DNA from: Flemingiibacterium sp045579745
GTDB taxonomy: Bacteria; Bacillota; Clostridia; Oscillospirales; CAG-272
NCBI GenBank assembly: GCA_045579745.1
Contig: JAZNMQ010000055.1
Coordinates: 1 to 55,911, forward strand
DNA: 55,911 bases
Direction: 5' to 3'
Shown: positions 40,879 through 48,786 of the stretch, piece by piece
How positions within the stretch are numbered: position 1 is the stretch's first letter
Layout: every line of letters starts with the position of its first letter
Program-made: the position numbers and the translations under genes
The notes under the pieces: model-generated
What the model saw: only the letters and a program-made list of their open reading frames with translations
Told to the model about the DNA's origin: nothing
Databases searched by the model: none

Positions 40879-42171
40879 TCAGCCGATTGAAATCTCCCCA
40901 TCCTTGCCCGAAAGCTCAGCTTTGAAGAACGCTCTCATCGCACGGATCATACAGTCGAGATCAGAAACGCCTGCCGTTTCGTAGGATGAGTGCATCGCAA
41001 GCTGAGGCAAGCCGATGTCAACAGCAGACATTGAAACCTGACCGTTTGAGATATTGCCGAGCGTCGAGCCGCCGCGCATATCCGAGCGATTTGCGAAAAC
41101 CTGAAGCGGAACCTCAGCCGTACGGCAGATCTCGCGGAATACCGCCGAGGAAAGGGCATCTGTGGTATAAAGCTGTGACGCGTTGTATTTGAGAACTACG
41201 CCGCCATTCAATCTCGGGCGGTGTGTCGGATCAGCAAGCGAGGGATTATTCGGGTGAACCGCATGCGCGTTATCAGCCGACATGAGCATTGAATTTGCCG
41301 CGGCGATACGAATATCCCCACCGAGTGTGTCGCAGATACGCGAGAGAATATCGCGAAGGAACGTCGAGCCTGCGCCCTGCTTTGTAAGGCTTCCGACTTC
41401 CTCATTGTCGGCGATATACATTACAGCAATCGAGCCGCCCTCCTCGCAGTCCGAAAGCGCGCTGACTGCCGAGAATGCGCATTCGAGGTCGTCAAGCCTT
41501 GGCGCGGAGATAAATTCATTCTGCGCGCCCCAAATTGAAGCGGGCTGACGGTTATACAAAAACAGCTCGTGCGAGATTATATCGTCAGTTGAAGCCTCAG
41601 CCGCTTCGGCAATCAGCTTCATGAAGCTTCCCTTTGCCGACGCCTCGCCGTAAAGTGGAACAAGGTCAGAGGCAGGGTTGTAGGTGATGCCGTTATTCGG
41701 ATTCTGCATGTGAATTGCAATGTGTGGGATAAGAAGCAGATCGCGCTCAACATTCACAAGCCTTGTCGTGATTTTAGCACCGTCGCGGATCATCAGCCGT
41801 CCCGCAACCGAAAGCGGTCGGTCAAACCACGAGTCAAGAATCATTCCGCCATAACGCTCAGTATTGATGCGAGTGTAAACAGACGCGCCGTCAAGCTCGG
41901 GCGTATCCTTGATCTTAAAGGCAGGCGAATCGGAATGCGCCGCCGCGATCATAAATTTCGGTGTCTGAAGCTCACTCGGAACGCGAAACGCGATTATGCT
42001 TGAGCGATTTCGCGTGACATAGTATTTTCCGCCCTTTTCGATCTTCCACGCTTCGCTTTCGCTTAGCATAGTGAAGCCTGCCTTGTCGAGAATATTACGC
42101 ATATTTTCAACAGCGTGGAAGCTTGACGGGCTTTGATTTATGAAGTTTATAAGTTTTTGTACCGTATTCAT
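40879..42171 (-). CDS. M18-family aminopeptidase
   Basis: 430 residues, the family's usual length. Metal ligands and catalysis are visible: AAHSDSPAFKIKD (His, Asp), RLDDLECAFSAV (bridging Asp), DNEEVGSLTKQGAGSTFL (catalytic and ligand Glu), MSADNAHAVHPNNP (Asp) and QLAMHSSYETAGVSDL (His). It removes N-terminal acidic or neutral residues as a large cytosolic oligomer. ATG at 42171 has CAGGAG at seven bases and follows the rsuA-like stop by one base, so an upstream frame extension is ignored. Last gene of the yfcE unit. Confidence 0.95.
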   Translation of the reverse strand: MNTVQKLINFINQSPSSFHAVENMRNILDKAGFTMLSESEAWKIEKGGKYYVTRNRSSIIAFRVPSELQTPKFMIAAAHSDSPAFKIKDTPELDGASVYTRINTERYGGMILDSWFDRPLSVAGRLMIRDGAKITTRLVNVERDLLLIPHIAIHMQNPNNGITYNPASDLVPLYGEASAKGSFMKLIAEAAEASTDDIISHELFLYNRQPASIWGAQNEFISAPRLDDLECAFSAVSALSDCEEGGSIAVMYIADNEEVGSLTKQGAGSTFLRDILSRICDTLGGDIRIAAANSMLMSADNAHAVHPNNPSLADPTHRPRLNGGVVLKYNASQLYTTDALSSAVFREICRTAEVPLQVFANRSDMRGGSTLGNISNGQVSMSAVDIGLPQLAMHSSYETAGVSDLDCMIRAMRAFFKAELSGKDGEISIG

Positions 42172-42172
42172 G

Positions 42173-42838
42173 TTAAATCTCCTGATATATCTTTTTTTCG
42201 CATCGCGAAGCGATATTCCCCTGCTCGTCGAGGTATGACGGGCATAGTAGATTGACCTCATCTACAGTCAGCTCGCGCCATCCGCCGCGCGGCAAAGACT
42301 CATCGAGCATAAGCGACCCCATGCTCAGCCGTTCAAGCGCGAACACATGACAGCCTGCCGAGCGGAGCATCATTTTTACCTGATGTCTTTTGCCCTCGGT
42401 TATCGTGATACGGGCTGTAATAACGCACCCGTCGGGATTGTTCATCATTTTTGCGCTCTTTTTTGGCGGAAGATATGGTATCACGTCGCGGACTCTGCAC
42501 CTATTCTCAAGAACGAACCTTGCAGGGCGAGAGATGTGCTCCGTGCCGTAAATTTCGATGCCGTCCTCAAGCTTCTGTATCATCTCATCGTCAACATCCC
42601 CAAGCGCGCGCAAACGGTAGCATTTTTCAATATGCGAGCTCGGGTGAACAAGTCGCCTGTCGAGCTGTCCGTCGTCTGTAAAGATCATCAAGCCCTCGGT
42701 GTCAATATCGAGTCTGCCGACGGGATGAAGCTCGTATCGCCACTCCTCGGGAAAGAGGTCCATCACGGTTTTGTGGCGGGAATCGCTCCGTGCGCTGACA
42801 TAGCCCCTCGGCTTGTTCAGCATATAATACCGCTTCAT
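42173..42838 (-). CDS. Pseudouridine synthase, RsuA/RluE type, without S4 domain
   Basis: 221 residues. The catalytic core is clear: YYMLNKPRGYVSARSD at the start, HPVGRLDIDTEGLMIFTDDG (catalytic Asp), ITEGKRHQVKMMLRSAGCHVFALERLSMG. The protein begins directly at the catalytic domain, so the N-terminal S4 RNA-binding domain of RsuA and RluB/F is missing, as in RluE. It isomerises uridines in rRNA; the exact site cannot be told. ATG at 42838 overlaps the upstream stop codon (TGATG). Confidence 0.88.
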   Translation of the reverse strand: MKRYYMLNKPRGYVSARSDSRHKTVMDLFPEEWRYELHPVGRLDIDTEGLMIFTDDGQLDRRLVHPSSHIEKCYRLRALGDVDDEMIQKLEDGIEIYGTEHISRPARFVLENRCRVRDVIPYLPPKKSAKMMNNPDGCVITARITITEGKRHQVKMMLRSAGCHVFALERLSMGSLMLDESLPRGGWRELTVDEVNLLCPSYLDEQGNIASRCEKKIYQEI

Positions 42839-43347
42839 CACATTACAAACATCTGTCCGAGCTCTCCCAGCCCGACGCGCTTATTCAGAGCCGACAGAAA
42901 GGCATTGTCAGGCTCAATTATAATTTCAACCGTCTTATTTCCGTCTGAAGTCAGCATCACTCTTGCGTTATCGGTGAGATTCTGCGAATAGTTGAAGCGG
43001 TTATCGGACTTTACCTTTTTAGCTCCCTTAGGGAAGATTTCGACCACCGAGGAGAGCGAAATATGGCAGACCTTGACCTCGCGCGAGCCCTGCTTTTTAA
43101 TTATAACAAGCTCGGAGCTTCCGTTTTCAAGATCCTCGATAAAATAGATAAACTCCGACAAAACATATCTCACAAGAAGCTGTATTCCGACCCCGACCAA
43201 TATAACGGCAACGATCTGAAAGATCGCGGAATACGGTAGAATCGATGAGAGCGCCATCAAAACGATGCCCGTTATTATAAAAAGAAACGACAAACGGCTC
43301 GCTTTTTTATCCTTTATAGGCTGATATTTTAATGAATTACAGCTCAT
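42838..43347 (-). CDS. Two-helix membrane protein with C-terminal domain, unknown
   Basis: 169 residues. Two adjacent hydrophobic helices (about 20-38 and 43-60) are followed by a cytoplasmic-looking domain of mixed charge (FIYFIEDLENGSSELVIIKK, VMLTSDGNKTVEIIIEPDN). No family recognised. It overlaps yfcE (ATGA) and the pseudouridine synthase (TGATG), so the three are co-translated. PH-like membrane-protein domains look similar, but that is a guess. Confidence 0.75.
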   Translation of the reverse strand: MSCNSLKYQPIKDKKASRLSFLFIITGIVLMALSSILPYSAIFQIVAVILVGVGIQLLVRYVLSEFIYFIEDLENGSSELVIIKKQGSREVKVCHISLSSVVEIFPKGAKKVKSDNRFNYSQNLTDNARVMLTSDGNKTVEIIIEPDNAFLSALNKRVGLGELGQMFVM

Positions 43348-43868
43348 GACTCTCCTCCGTTGACCCGTCCGTGCGATAAGAGCACAGAACCGTTTTTTAT
43401 TGTCATAAGACCGAACGACTGCTCGCCCGATCTCGGCATAAACGTGCTTCCGGGATTGAAAACATGCAACGCCTTTCCGTTTTCATCGGCAGGCAGATGC
43501 TTTTCAAGCGCCTCGTGCGTATGGCCAAACAGCAGAACATCAGCCCCCATTGACCTTGCATATATGACAGCACTGTCGATGCCGTATTTTACATTGTGGA
43601 ACTGTCCGTGCATCATTAAAATGCGCACTCCGTCAAGCTCAATAAGCTTTTCGCGCCATTCCTTGCCGATGTATTTTGCACCGATGTCGCAGTTTCCTGC
43701 AACAACGTGATAATCGAGCGTCGGATAGACCTCCCTCGCGCGCTCGATATCGCGAAGCCCATCTCCGAGGAAAAGCACTCCGTCAAGCCCGAGCGGCAGG
43801 CTTCGTTCAATAACGTGCATGATTCCGCGTGTTGCTCCGTGTGAATCGGAAAATATCAGATAATTCAA
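43344..43868 (-). CDS. YfcE/MJ0936-type metallophosphoesterase
   Basis: 174 residues, family length. The di-metal motifs are present in order: FSDSHG, FLGDGLRD, VAGNCD, MMHGQFHNVK and FGHTHEA. Members hydrolyse phosphodiesters with Mn2+; the physiological substrate is not settled. The start is TTG at 43868; there is no ATG, and the ribosome site is separated from it by a hairpin. First gene of the unit yfcE, membrane protein, pseudouridine synthase, M18. Confidence 0.93.
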   Translation of the reverse strand: MNYLIFSDSHGATRGIMHVIERSLPLGLDGVLFLGDGLRDIERAREVYPTLDYHVVAGNCDIGAKYIGKEWREKLIELDGVRILMMHGQFHNVKYGIDSAVIYARSMGADVLLFGHTHEALEKHLPADENGKALHVFNPGSTFMPRSGEQSFGLMTIKNGSVLLSHGRVNGGES

Positions 43869-43905
43869 ATTTCAGGCCGCGCTTTCGGGATGAAAGCTTC
43901 CTTTC
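43869..43905 (-). promoter_or_regulatory. Ribosome site, hairpin, start: leader of yfcE
   Basis: Minus strand GAAAGGAA (43905-43898), hairpin GCTTTC-atccc-GAAAGC (43897-43881), 12 bases GCGGCCTGAAAT, then TTG at 43868. The start GAAAGGAAGC matches the pyrB and MATE leaders; the hairpin sequence differs. Confidence 0.65.
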
Positions 43906-43986
43906 TTCTTTTGTAGCTCGGTGTTTAGCGTAAAACACACATAAATGCCTTTATAAATAACATTTGTAGCCAAAATGCAGAATATA

Positions 43987-43995
43987 CATATAATA
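43987..43995 (+). promoter_or_regulatory. Candidate -10 of the three-gene cassette
   Basis: CATATAATA lies 27 bases before the first start codon. It contains TATAAT (43989-43994; the nearest -35, TTGTAG at 43964, is 19 bp away) and also fits the sporulation SigK pattern CATAnnnTA. Which sigma factor applies is open. Confidence 0.35.
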
Positions 43996-44021
43996 ACAGT
44001 AGAATAAGAGAGGTGAATATA

Positions 44022-44270
44022 ATGCAAATAGATAAGACCATGCTCGACCGACTGTTAAGCCTTGACGACGTTACCCTTTCACGCATGATCAGCGCGCTCG
44101 CCGCCGCAACAGGCATCGAAAAATCTGCCGCCGACGCCGCAGTTAACAATTTAAGGCTTGTGCGCGCAAGCCTTTCGAATGCGACGGATGCCGACATAGA
44201 AAAGGTTGTATCAATGCTCGGAGAGGACCGCAGCGCAGAGCTTTTAAAGAAGCTCGGAGGCATGAAATGA
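44022..44270 (+). CDS. Small helical protein, cassette gene 1, unknown
   Basis: 82 residues, wholly helical, no membrane segment or signal. It has a repeated leucine/isoleucine pattern (LLSLDDVTLSRMISALAAATGI, VNNLRLVRASLSNATDADI) and ends MLGEDRSAELLKKLGGMK. Similar short proteins next to a Ser-rich companion occur in Clostridia by my recollection, without known function. ATG at 44022 follows GAGAGGTG. It overlaps the next gene by ATGA. Confidence 0.7.
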   Translation: MQIDKTMLDRLLSLDDVTLSRMISALAAATGIEKSAADAAVNNLRLVRASLSNATDADIEKVVSMLGEDRSAELLKKLGGMK

Positions 44271-44833
44271 ACGGCGATTTTCAGAGCACCCTCAATAATT
44301 TATTAAGCAACCCCGAGGCGCTGAGGGGGCTCATGAGCATTGCAAGCACCATGATGGGCGCATCCTCACAGACTTCCGCGGACGCATCCCCACAATCGAG
44401 CGCATCCTCACCGTTATTCGGCGGTGCTTCCCCACAAGCATCTTCAAGTGCTTCTTCTCCAATGTTCGGCGGTGCATCCCCACAATCATCTTTGGGAGCA
44501 TCCTCGCCGACATTCGCACAAGCATCAAGCGGTGATCCGTCAAGCCTTGATGCTTCAACGTTTGCTGAGCTTGCAAGACGGATCGATGATAAAGATCATC
44601 ATCAAACAGGCGAGCCAACACATTGTGATAGCGGAGGACAGCATAGCTCCATCTCGCTCGACAAGCTTCTGTCGCTCTCTCCGAAATCGTCGAAGAACGA
44701 CCCGAGATGCACGCTTTTATACGCCCTGAAGCCGTATCTTAGCCCGACACGCCGTGACAAGGTGGATTCGCTTGTAAAGGCGATACAGCTTGTATCGCTT
44801 GCAAGCGGCTTGTTTGGCGGAAAATTATTTTAG
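44267..44833 (+). CDS. Low-complexity Ser/Ala-rich protein, cassette gene 2, unknown
   Basis: 188 residues in three parts: a helical N-terminus (FQSTLNNLLSNPEALRGLMS), a Ser/Ala/Pro/Gln repeat (about 35-90; units like GASPQSS-ASSP-(L/M)FG recur three times), and a helical C-terminus (NDPRCTLLYALKPYLSPTRR, then VDSLVKAIQLVSLASGLFGG). The last part resembles short Clostridia proteins with D-P-R-x-x-L-L-x-A-L-K-P-Y-L-x-x-x-R-R. The repeats may vary in number between strains. Not secreted by visible signals. Confidence 0.7.
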   Translation: MNGDFQSTLNNLLSNPEALRGLMSIASTMMGASSQTSADASPQSSASSPLFGGASPQASSSASSPMFGGASPQSSLGASSPTFAQASSGDPSSLDASTFAELARRIDDKDHHQTGEPTHCDSGGQHSSISLDKLLSLSPKSSKNDPRCTLLYALKPYLSPTRRDKVDSLVKAIQLVSLASGLFGGKLF

Positions 44834-44844
44834 CAGGTGATGCG

Positions 44845-45309
44845 ATGTACACACGAAGTAATACCTCCGATTCGTACAAAAGAGATGAAAGCGGCGGAGC
44901 ACAGAGCTTCCGCCGCGGCAGTTACAATATTCCCGCAAGCTATGCGGGCAACGCGTTTTCCTCTGATTTTTCGCCTACCGAGGAGGAGCTAAGAGCAAAC
45001 AGCCCTGACCTTGGCGATGAGGGCGACTGCCCTCAGACAGAGCCTTGCGATTCATGCAAAGAGGAGTGCGAGCTAGCTAAGATTGATGTTTGCTCATCCT
45101 CCGAGGCCCCGCCAGACGTTAAACGTGAGGCAAGCTGTGAGGGTGAAAAGCGTCGCAGCCTGCTCGGCGAGCTCTTTGGCAAATCCGAGGGCGGCTTTGA
45201 GCTTGACGATCTCATTTTGATCGGGCTCATACTTCTGCTTTCGCGCGATGGCGAGAACAATGGCGATACGCTGATCTTACTCGCATTTTTGCTGATCATC
45301 GGCTTTTAG
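44845..45309 (+). CDS. Protein with acidic/Cys middle and hydrophobic tail, cassette gene 3, unknown
   Basis: 154 residues. Arg/Ser/Asn-rich N-terminus, an acidic cysteine segment (CPQTEPCDSCKEECELAKID, six cysteines between 62 and 96), then SLLGELFGKSEGGFELDDLI and two hydrophobic stretches (IGLILLLSRDGENNGDTLIL and AFLLIIGF). Such tails (D-D-L-I-L-I-G-L-I-x-L-L) occur in small Clostridia proteins often found near gene 2-like partners. Its stop overlaps the stop of the converging gene by a few bases. Function unknown. Confidence 0.7.
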   Translation: MYTRSNTSDSYKRDESGGAQSFRRGSYNIPASYAGNAFSSDFSPTEEELRANSPDLGDEGDCPQTEPCDSCKEECELAKIDVCSSSEAPPDVKREASCEGEKRRSLLGELFGKSEGGFELDDLILIGLILLLSRDGENNGDTLILLAFLLIIGF

Positions 45310-46193
45310 CCGACTGTATTGTAAAGCTCGTCCGCCTCCCATAAATGCGGCTCAACGGAAAACGACTGCATTCGGAACGAATAGATCTGCTCTCCGTCAA
45401 CCACCGTGTTTGCTGAAAGCACAACGGCGTGCTCAAGCGAAACGAGATACTCCTCGCTTATGCCAAGCTCGGAATCGGTAAATTTCACGAAATAAACGCT
45501 TCCCTCAGCGGTTTTCAGAAGCTTCAGCTCGCAGTCTGTATACAAGCTGACAGCCTCATTGACGTTCTGCTCGTCACCGTCTATTTGAGCTTTGTCCTCC
45601 GTCGGGAAGGCTTCGACCGCTTCTATGACCTGCGCGATCGATGGGATTCCCGTTTCGGCTTCATATGTGAAATCTCCGAGCGGAATCTTGCGGCTCTCGC
45701 TATTTGTAACGTCGTTGATAAACAGAACGGAGCCGTCGCTGATTTTAATCGTATCTACAAGCGGTGAATTGTTGTTTTTATAAATCGTAGCGTTAAAGCA
45801 GCTTCCCTTACGCCTCAGCGTAACGCGGCGGTCAACCGCCTTTCCGTCATCGAAATAGCTTACCTTGCCGTTAATATAAATTCCCTCGGCTTGCTTTTCC
45901 GAAAGAAATGCGGCAAGCAGATTCTCGTATGTTAAATCAAGACTCACGGTCGTGACATCGGGATGCCGCTCGTCGCGAACCATATCCGTAAGCTCGCCGA
46001 GGTCCCACGGCATTTCGCCTCCCTCATCCTCCCAAAGCCCCAATAACTTGGCTATCGGCTCGGGAAGTATCAAAAGCTTGACCGAGTACATCCAGTATAG
46101 AACGAGAAAGACGAGCAAAAGCACGACAATAAGAATCACCGCCGTACCGATTGCCTGAGCGCGAGTTACGTCATCAAATCTTTTTTTCTTCAT
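45306..46193 (-). CDS. Membrane-anchored extracytoplasmic protein, unknown
   Basis: 295 residues with one N-terminal membrane helix (about 15-35) after a basic KKKRFDD start, and a large outer domain. The C-terminal half shows the LolA/DUF-like sheet pattern (SCFNATIYKNNNSPLVDTIKIS, YTDCELKLLKTAEGSVYFVKF, YLVSLEHAVVLSANTVVDGE). It overlaps the TagO-like gene by ATGA and is translated from the same message, so may serve a wall-polymer pathway; this is inference. No family name is justified. Confidence 0.7.
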   Translation of the reverse strand: MKKKRFDDVTRAQAIGTAVILIVVLLLVFLVLYWMYSVKLLILPEPIAKLLGLWEDEGGEMPWDLGELTDMVRDERHPDVTTVSLDLTYENLLAAFLSEKQAEGIYINGKVSYFDDGKAVDRRVTLRRKGSCFNATIYKNNNSPLVDTIKISDGSVLFINDVTNSESRKIPLGDFTYEAETGIPSIAQVIEAVEAFPTEDKAQIDGDEQNVNEAVSLYTDCELKLLKTAEGSVYFVKFTDSELGISEEYLVSLEHAVVLSANTVVDGEQIYSFRMQSFSVEPHLWEADELYNTVG

Positions 46194-47314
46194 TTTGCTG
46201 TGTTTTTATCGAGCTTTTTATCGCTTGATGGCATCTCAGCCTTGTCTGTATTATCATCTTCCTTGTCCTCAAATTTGAGTCCCATCTTCTTTTTTTCATC
46301 GCCGTGGCGAATTATCATGAAGTTAACAAGGAATATAGCGATGCCCGAAACGATTATAATAACAGCGCGGTAGAAATGCTCCTCTGTGAACATAATTGCC
46401 GAGGTGCCGAGAATACCGCAGATTGCGTAGAGGATATATACCGACTGCTTTTGATTGAAGCCCATATCGATAAGTCTGTGATGAAGATGTCCGCGGTCGG
46501 ATGAAAACGGGCTCTTTCCGTGAATGATTCTGCGAATGAACGCAAAGGCTGTATCGCAAAGCGGCAAGCCGAAGATTGACAGCGGAATAATGAACGCGAT
46601 TACCGTATGAAGCTTAAACAGTCCCGTCACCGACATGACAGCCATGGCATAGCCGAGGAAAAGCGCGCCCGTGTCGCCCATAAAAATCTTCGCGGGATTA
46701 GTGTTAAACGGCAAGAATCCGAGGCATGAGCCAACAAGGACAGCTGTAACCATCGCAACGCCGTATTCACCCTTAAGAATAAGAACCATCAAAAGCGAGG
46801 TTGAGCAGATGGCGGAAACTCCGCACGCAAGTCCGTCAAGCCCGTCGATCAGGTTTATTGCATTGGTAAGTCCGACGATCCAGATTACGGTGATCGGTAT
46901 GGAGAACACACCGAATCTGATATAAGTTCCGAAAAGGTTAATAAATTCGACAACTATTCCCTGCGAAACGGCAATCAGCGCGACGCCAATCTGGGCAACA
47001 AGCTTAAGCCACGCATTGATCGAGAACACGTCATCAAGCACGCCGACGGCGACAATAACAAGTCCTCCGACGTAAATTGTAATCAGCTCGGGCGTTGTTT
47101 CGCAAAAAACGAGCGTCGCAATAACGAAGCCTGCGAAAATCGCAAGTCCACCGATTCTCGGCACAGGCTTTTTGTGCATGCGCCGATTATCCTTAGGAAC
47201 GTCTATCGCGCCTATCTTGTATGCAAGCACACTGACAGCAGGCGTGAGCGTGAAAGCAATAAGCCCTCCGAGCACAAGTGCCGCCAGAATGTAAACAAAT
47301 TCACTCGAAATCAT
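46190..47314 (-). CDS. Undecaprenyl-phosphate sugar-1-phosphate transferase (TagO/WecA, MraY-like)
   Basis: 374 residues, about eleven membrane helices. Motifs: VPKDNRRMHKKPVPRIGGLAI-type entry (DNRRMHKKPVPRIGG), DDVFSI, NAINLIDGLDGLACG, FMGDTGALFLGY and HLHHRLIDMGF with the family histidines. It transfers GlcNAc-1-P (or related) from UDP-sugar to undecaprenyl phosphate at the membrane, starting wall teichoic acid or another glycan. ATG at 47314 follows AAAGAGG; an upstream TTG overlaps that site. C-terminus is charged and cytoplasmic. First gene of a two-gene unit. Confidence 0.93.
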   Translation of the reverse strand: MISSEFVYILAALVLGGLIAFTLTPAVSVLAYKIGAIDVPKDNRRMHKKPVPRIGGLAIFAGFVIATLVFCETTPELITIYVGGLVIVAVGVLDDVFSINAWLKLVAQIGVALIAVSQGIVVEFINLFGTYIRFGVFSIPITVIWIVGLTNAINLIDGLDGLACGVSAICSTSLLMVLILKGEYGVAMVTAVLVGSCLGFLPFNTNPAKIFMGDTGALFLGYAMAVMSVTGLFKLHTVIAFIIPLSIFGLPLCDTAFAFIRRIIHGKSPFSSDRGHLHHRLIDMGFNQKQSVYILYAICGILGTSAIMFTEEHFYRAVIIIVSGIAIFLVNFMIIRHGDEKKKMGLKFEDKEDDNTDKAEMPSSDKKLDKNTAK

Positions 47315-47396
47315 AACGACCTCTTTCAATTATAATGTATGTCAGGCTCTCCTGCCCGACAGGCTCTAAACGAGCTCGAAGCTCAAAGCTTAAGCC

Positions 47397-48587
47397 TCAG
47401 AGCATTGAGCGAACAGCGTCGCAAAGATAACCGATACCCGTTACGATCTGCTCGTCAGAGGGTGTTGAGTAATTGAGTCGGAAGGACTGCGAGGGAGCGT
47501 TTGTATCGCAGTTGAACGCCTGACCGGGAACAACTGCAACCTTTTTCTCCATAGCTTTCTTTATAAATTCGCCTTGGTTTATGTTGTCGGGAAGCGTGCA
47601 CCAGAGGAAAAGTCCTCCCTCAGGGCGTGTATACTTAACGCAGTCGGGCATATTTTTGTCAAGCTCGGAAAGCATGAGTCCGCACTTGCGGCGGTAAAGA
47701 CTGCGAATGCCTTCAATATGCGCATCTATGTCGCAGGTTTCTATAAAACGGTGGCAGAGCATCTGGAAGAAGATGTTTGTATGAACGTCCTCGACCTGCT
47801 TTGCAACGACCATCTTCTGAACGACCTCCTCGGGGCCGCAGATGAAGCCGATGCGCATTCCTGCGGACAGGATCTTGGAATATGAGCCCGAATATACGAC
47901 TATTCCATCCTTGTCAAGCGACTTGATCGTCGGGATCTCCTCGCCTGCGAAGCGGAGCTCGCCGTATGGGTTGTCCTCAAGAATGATCACGTTATAACGC
48001 TTTGCAAGCTCGAGCACAGCCTTGCGTTTTTCAAGCGGCATGGTGGTTCCTGCAGGATTCTGGAATGTCGGAATGAGATAAAGGATCTTAGCGCGCGGAC
48101 AAGCCTTGAGCGTTGCTTCAAGTGCTTCGAGGTTCATTCCTCCGTCAGCCTCAAGCTCAACGCCCACAGTTTCACAGCCGTTGGAACGGAACGCGTTAAG
48201 TGCGCCGATAAAGCTCGGATTTTCGCAGATTACAGTATCGCCCTCGTCGCACATTACCTTGCAAAGAAGCTCGATACCCTGCTGACCGCCCGAGGTTATA
48301 ATCGTCATATTATCCTCAGTTGCAATATTGAAGCGGTCCTTAAGTCTTGCGCCAACATCAGCGCGAAGCTCGGGATAGCCCTCCGTGATGTTATACTGCA
48401 GAGCCTTTGTTGACTCGTTTGCGAAAATTTCCGCCGAGATTTTAGAAAGCTCAGCTACGGGGAAGGATTCGGGAGCGGGATTTCCTGCCGCAAAGGAGAT
48501 GATCGTCGGGTCGGAGAGTGCCTTGAATATTTCGCGGATCGCCGAAGGCTTTAAATCCTGCATTTTCTTTGAGATTCTGTAGTTCAT
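47397..48587 (-). CDS. PLP-dependent aminotransferase, class I/II (LysN/2-aminoadipate type)
   Basis: 396 residues, fold-type I. Marks: FAAGNPAPESFPV, TSGGQQGIELLCKVM, YLIPTFQNPAGTTM, EDNPYGELRF and the PLP lysine in SGSYSKILSAGMRIGF, RLNYSTPSDEQI. Relatives transaminate aromatic, branched-chain or 2-aminoadipate substrates; the exact one is unknown. ATG at 48587 with GAAAGG at ten bases. Own promoter at 48632. About 80 bp separate it from the TagO-like gene on the same strand. Confidence 0.92.
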   Translation of the reverse strand: MNYRISKKMQDLKPSAIREIFKALSDPTIISFAAGNPAPESFPVAELSKISAEIFANESTKALQYNITEGYPELRADVGARLKDRFNIATEDNMTIITSGGQQGIELLCKVMCDEGDTVICENPSFIGALNAFRSNGCETVGVELEADGGMNLEALEATLKACPRAKILYLIPTFQNPAGTTMPLEKRKAVLELAKRYNVIILEDNPYGELRFAGEEIPTIKSLDKDGIVVYSGSYSKILSAGMRIGFICGPEEVVQKMVVAKQVEDVHTNIFFQMLCHRFIETCDIDAHIEGIRSLYRRKCGLMLSELDKNMPDCVKYTRPEGGLFLWCTLPDNINQGEFIKKAMEKKVAVVPGQAFNCDTNAPSQSFRLNYSTPSDEQIVTGIGYLCDAVRSML

Positions 48588-48603
48588 TTTTATTTAGCCT
48601 TTC

Positions 48604-48632
48604 ATTATATGTAAATCGTGGAATTATGACAA
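48604..48632 (-). promoter_or_regulatory. SigA-type promoter of the aminotransferase
   Basis: Minus strand TTGTCA (48632-48627), 17 bp, TATAAT (48609-48604). Confidence 0.82.
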
Positions 48633-48700
48633 ATTTAGTCCATACATTATTATTTTACCACAGGTACACACATATTTCAAGAGTAGTATATGAATTTTAC

Positions 48701-48729
48701 TTGAATTTTTGCAAAAAGTGTGATATAAT
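48701..48729 (+). promoter_or_regulatory. SigA-type promoter of the membrane protein-M24 unit
   Basis: TTGAAT (48701-48706), 17 bp, TATAAT (48724-48729). The transcript begins with a hairpin GAGCGAAAC-tgc-GTTTTGCGCTC between two GGAGC tracts. Confidence 0.8.
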
Positions 48730-48786
48730 TTAAAAAAGGAGCGAAACTGCGTTTTGCGCTCAATATTTGTTTAAAGGAGCACATCG

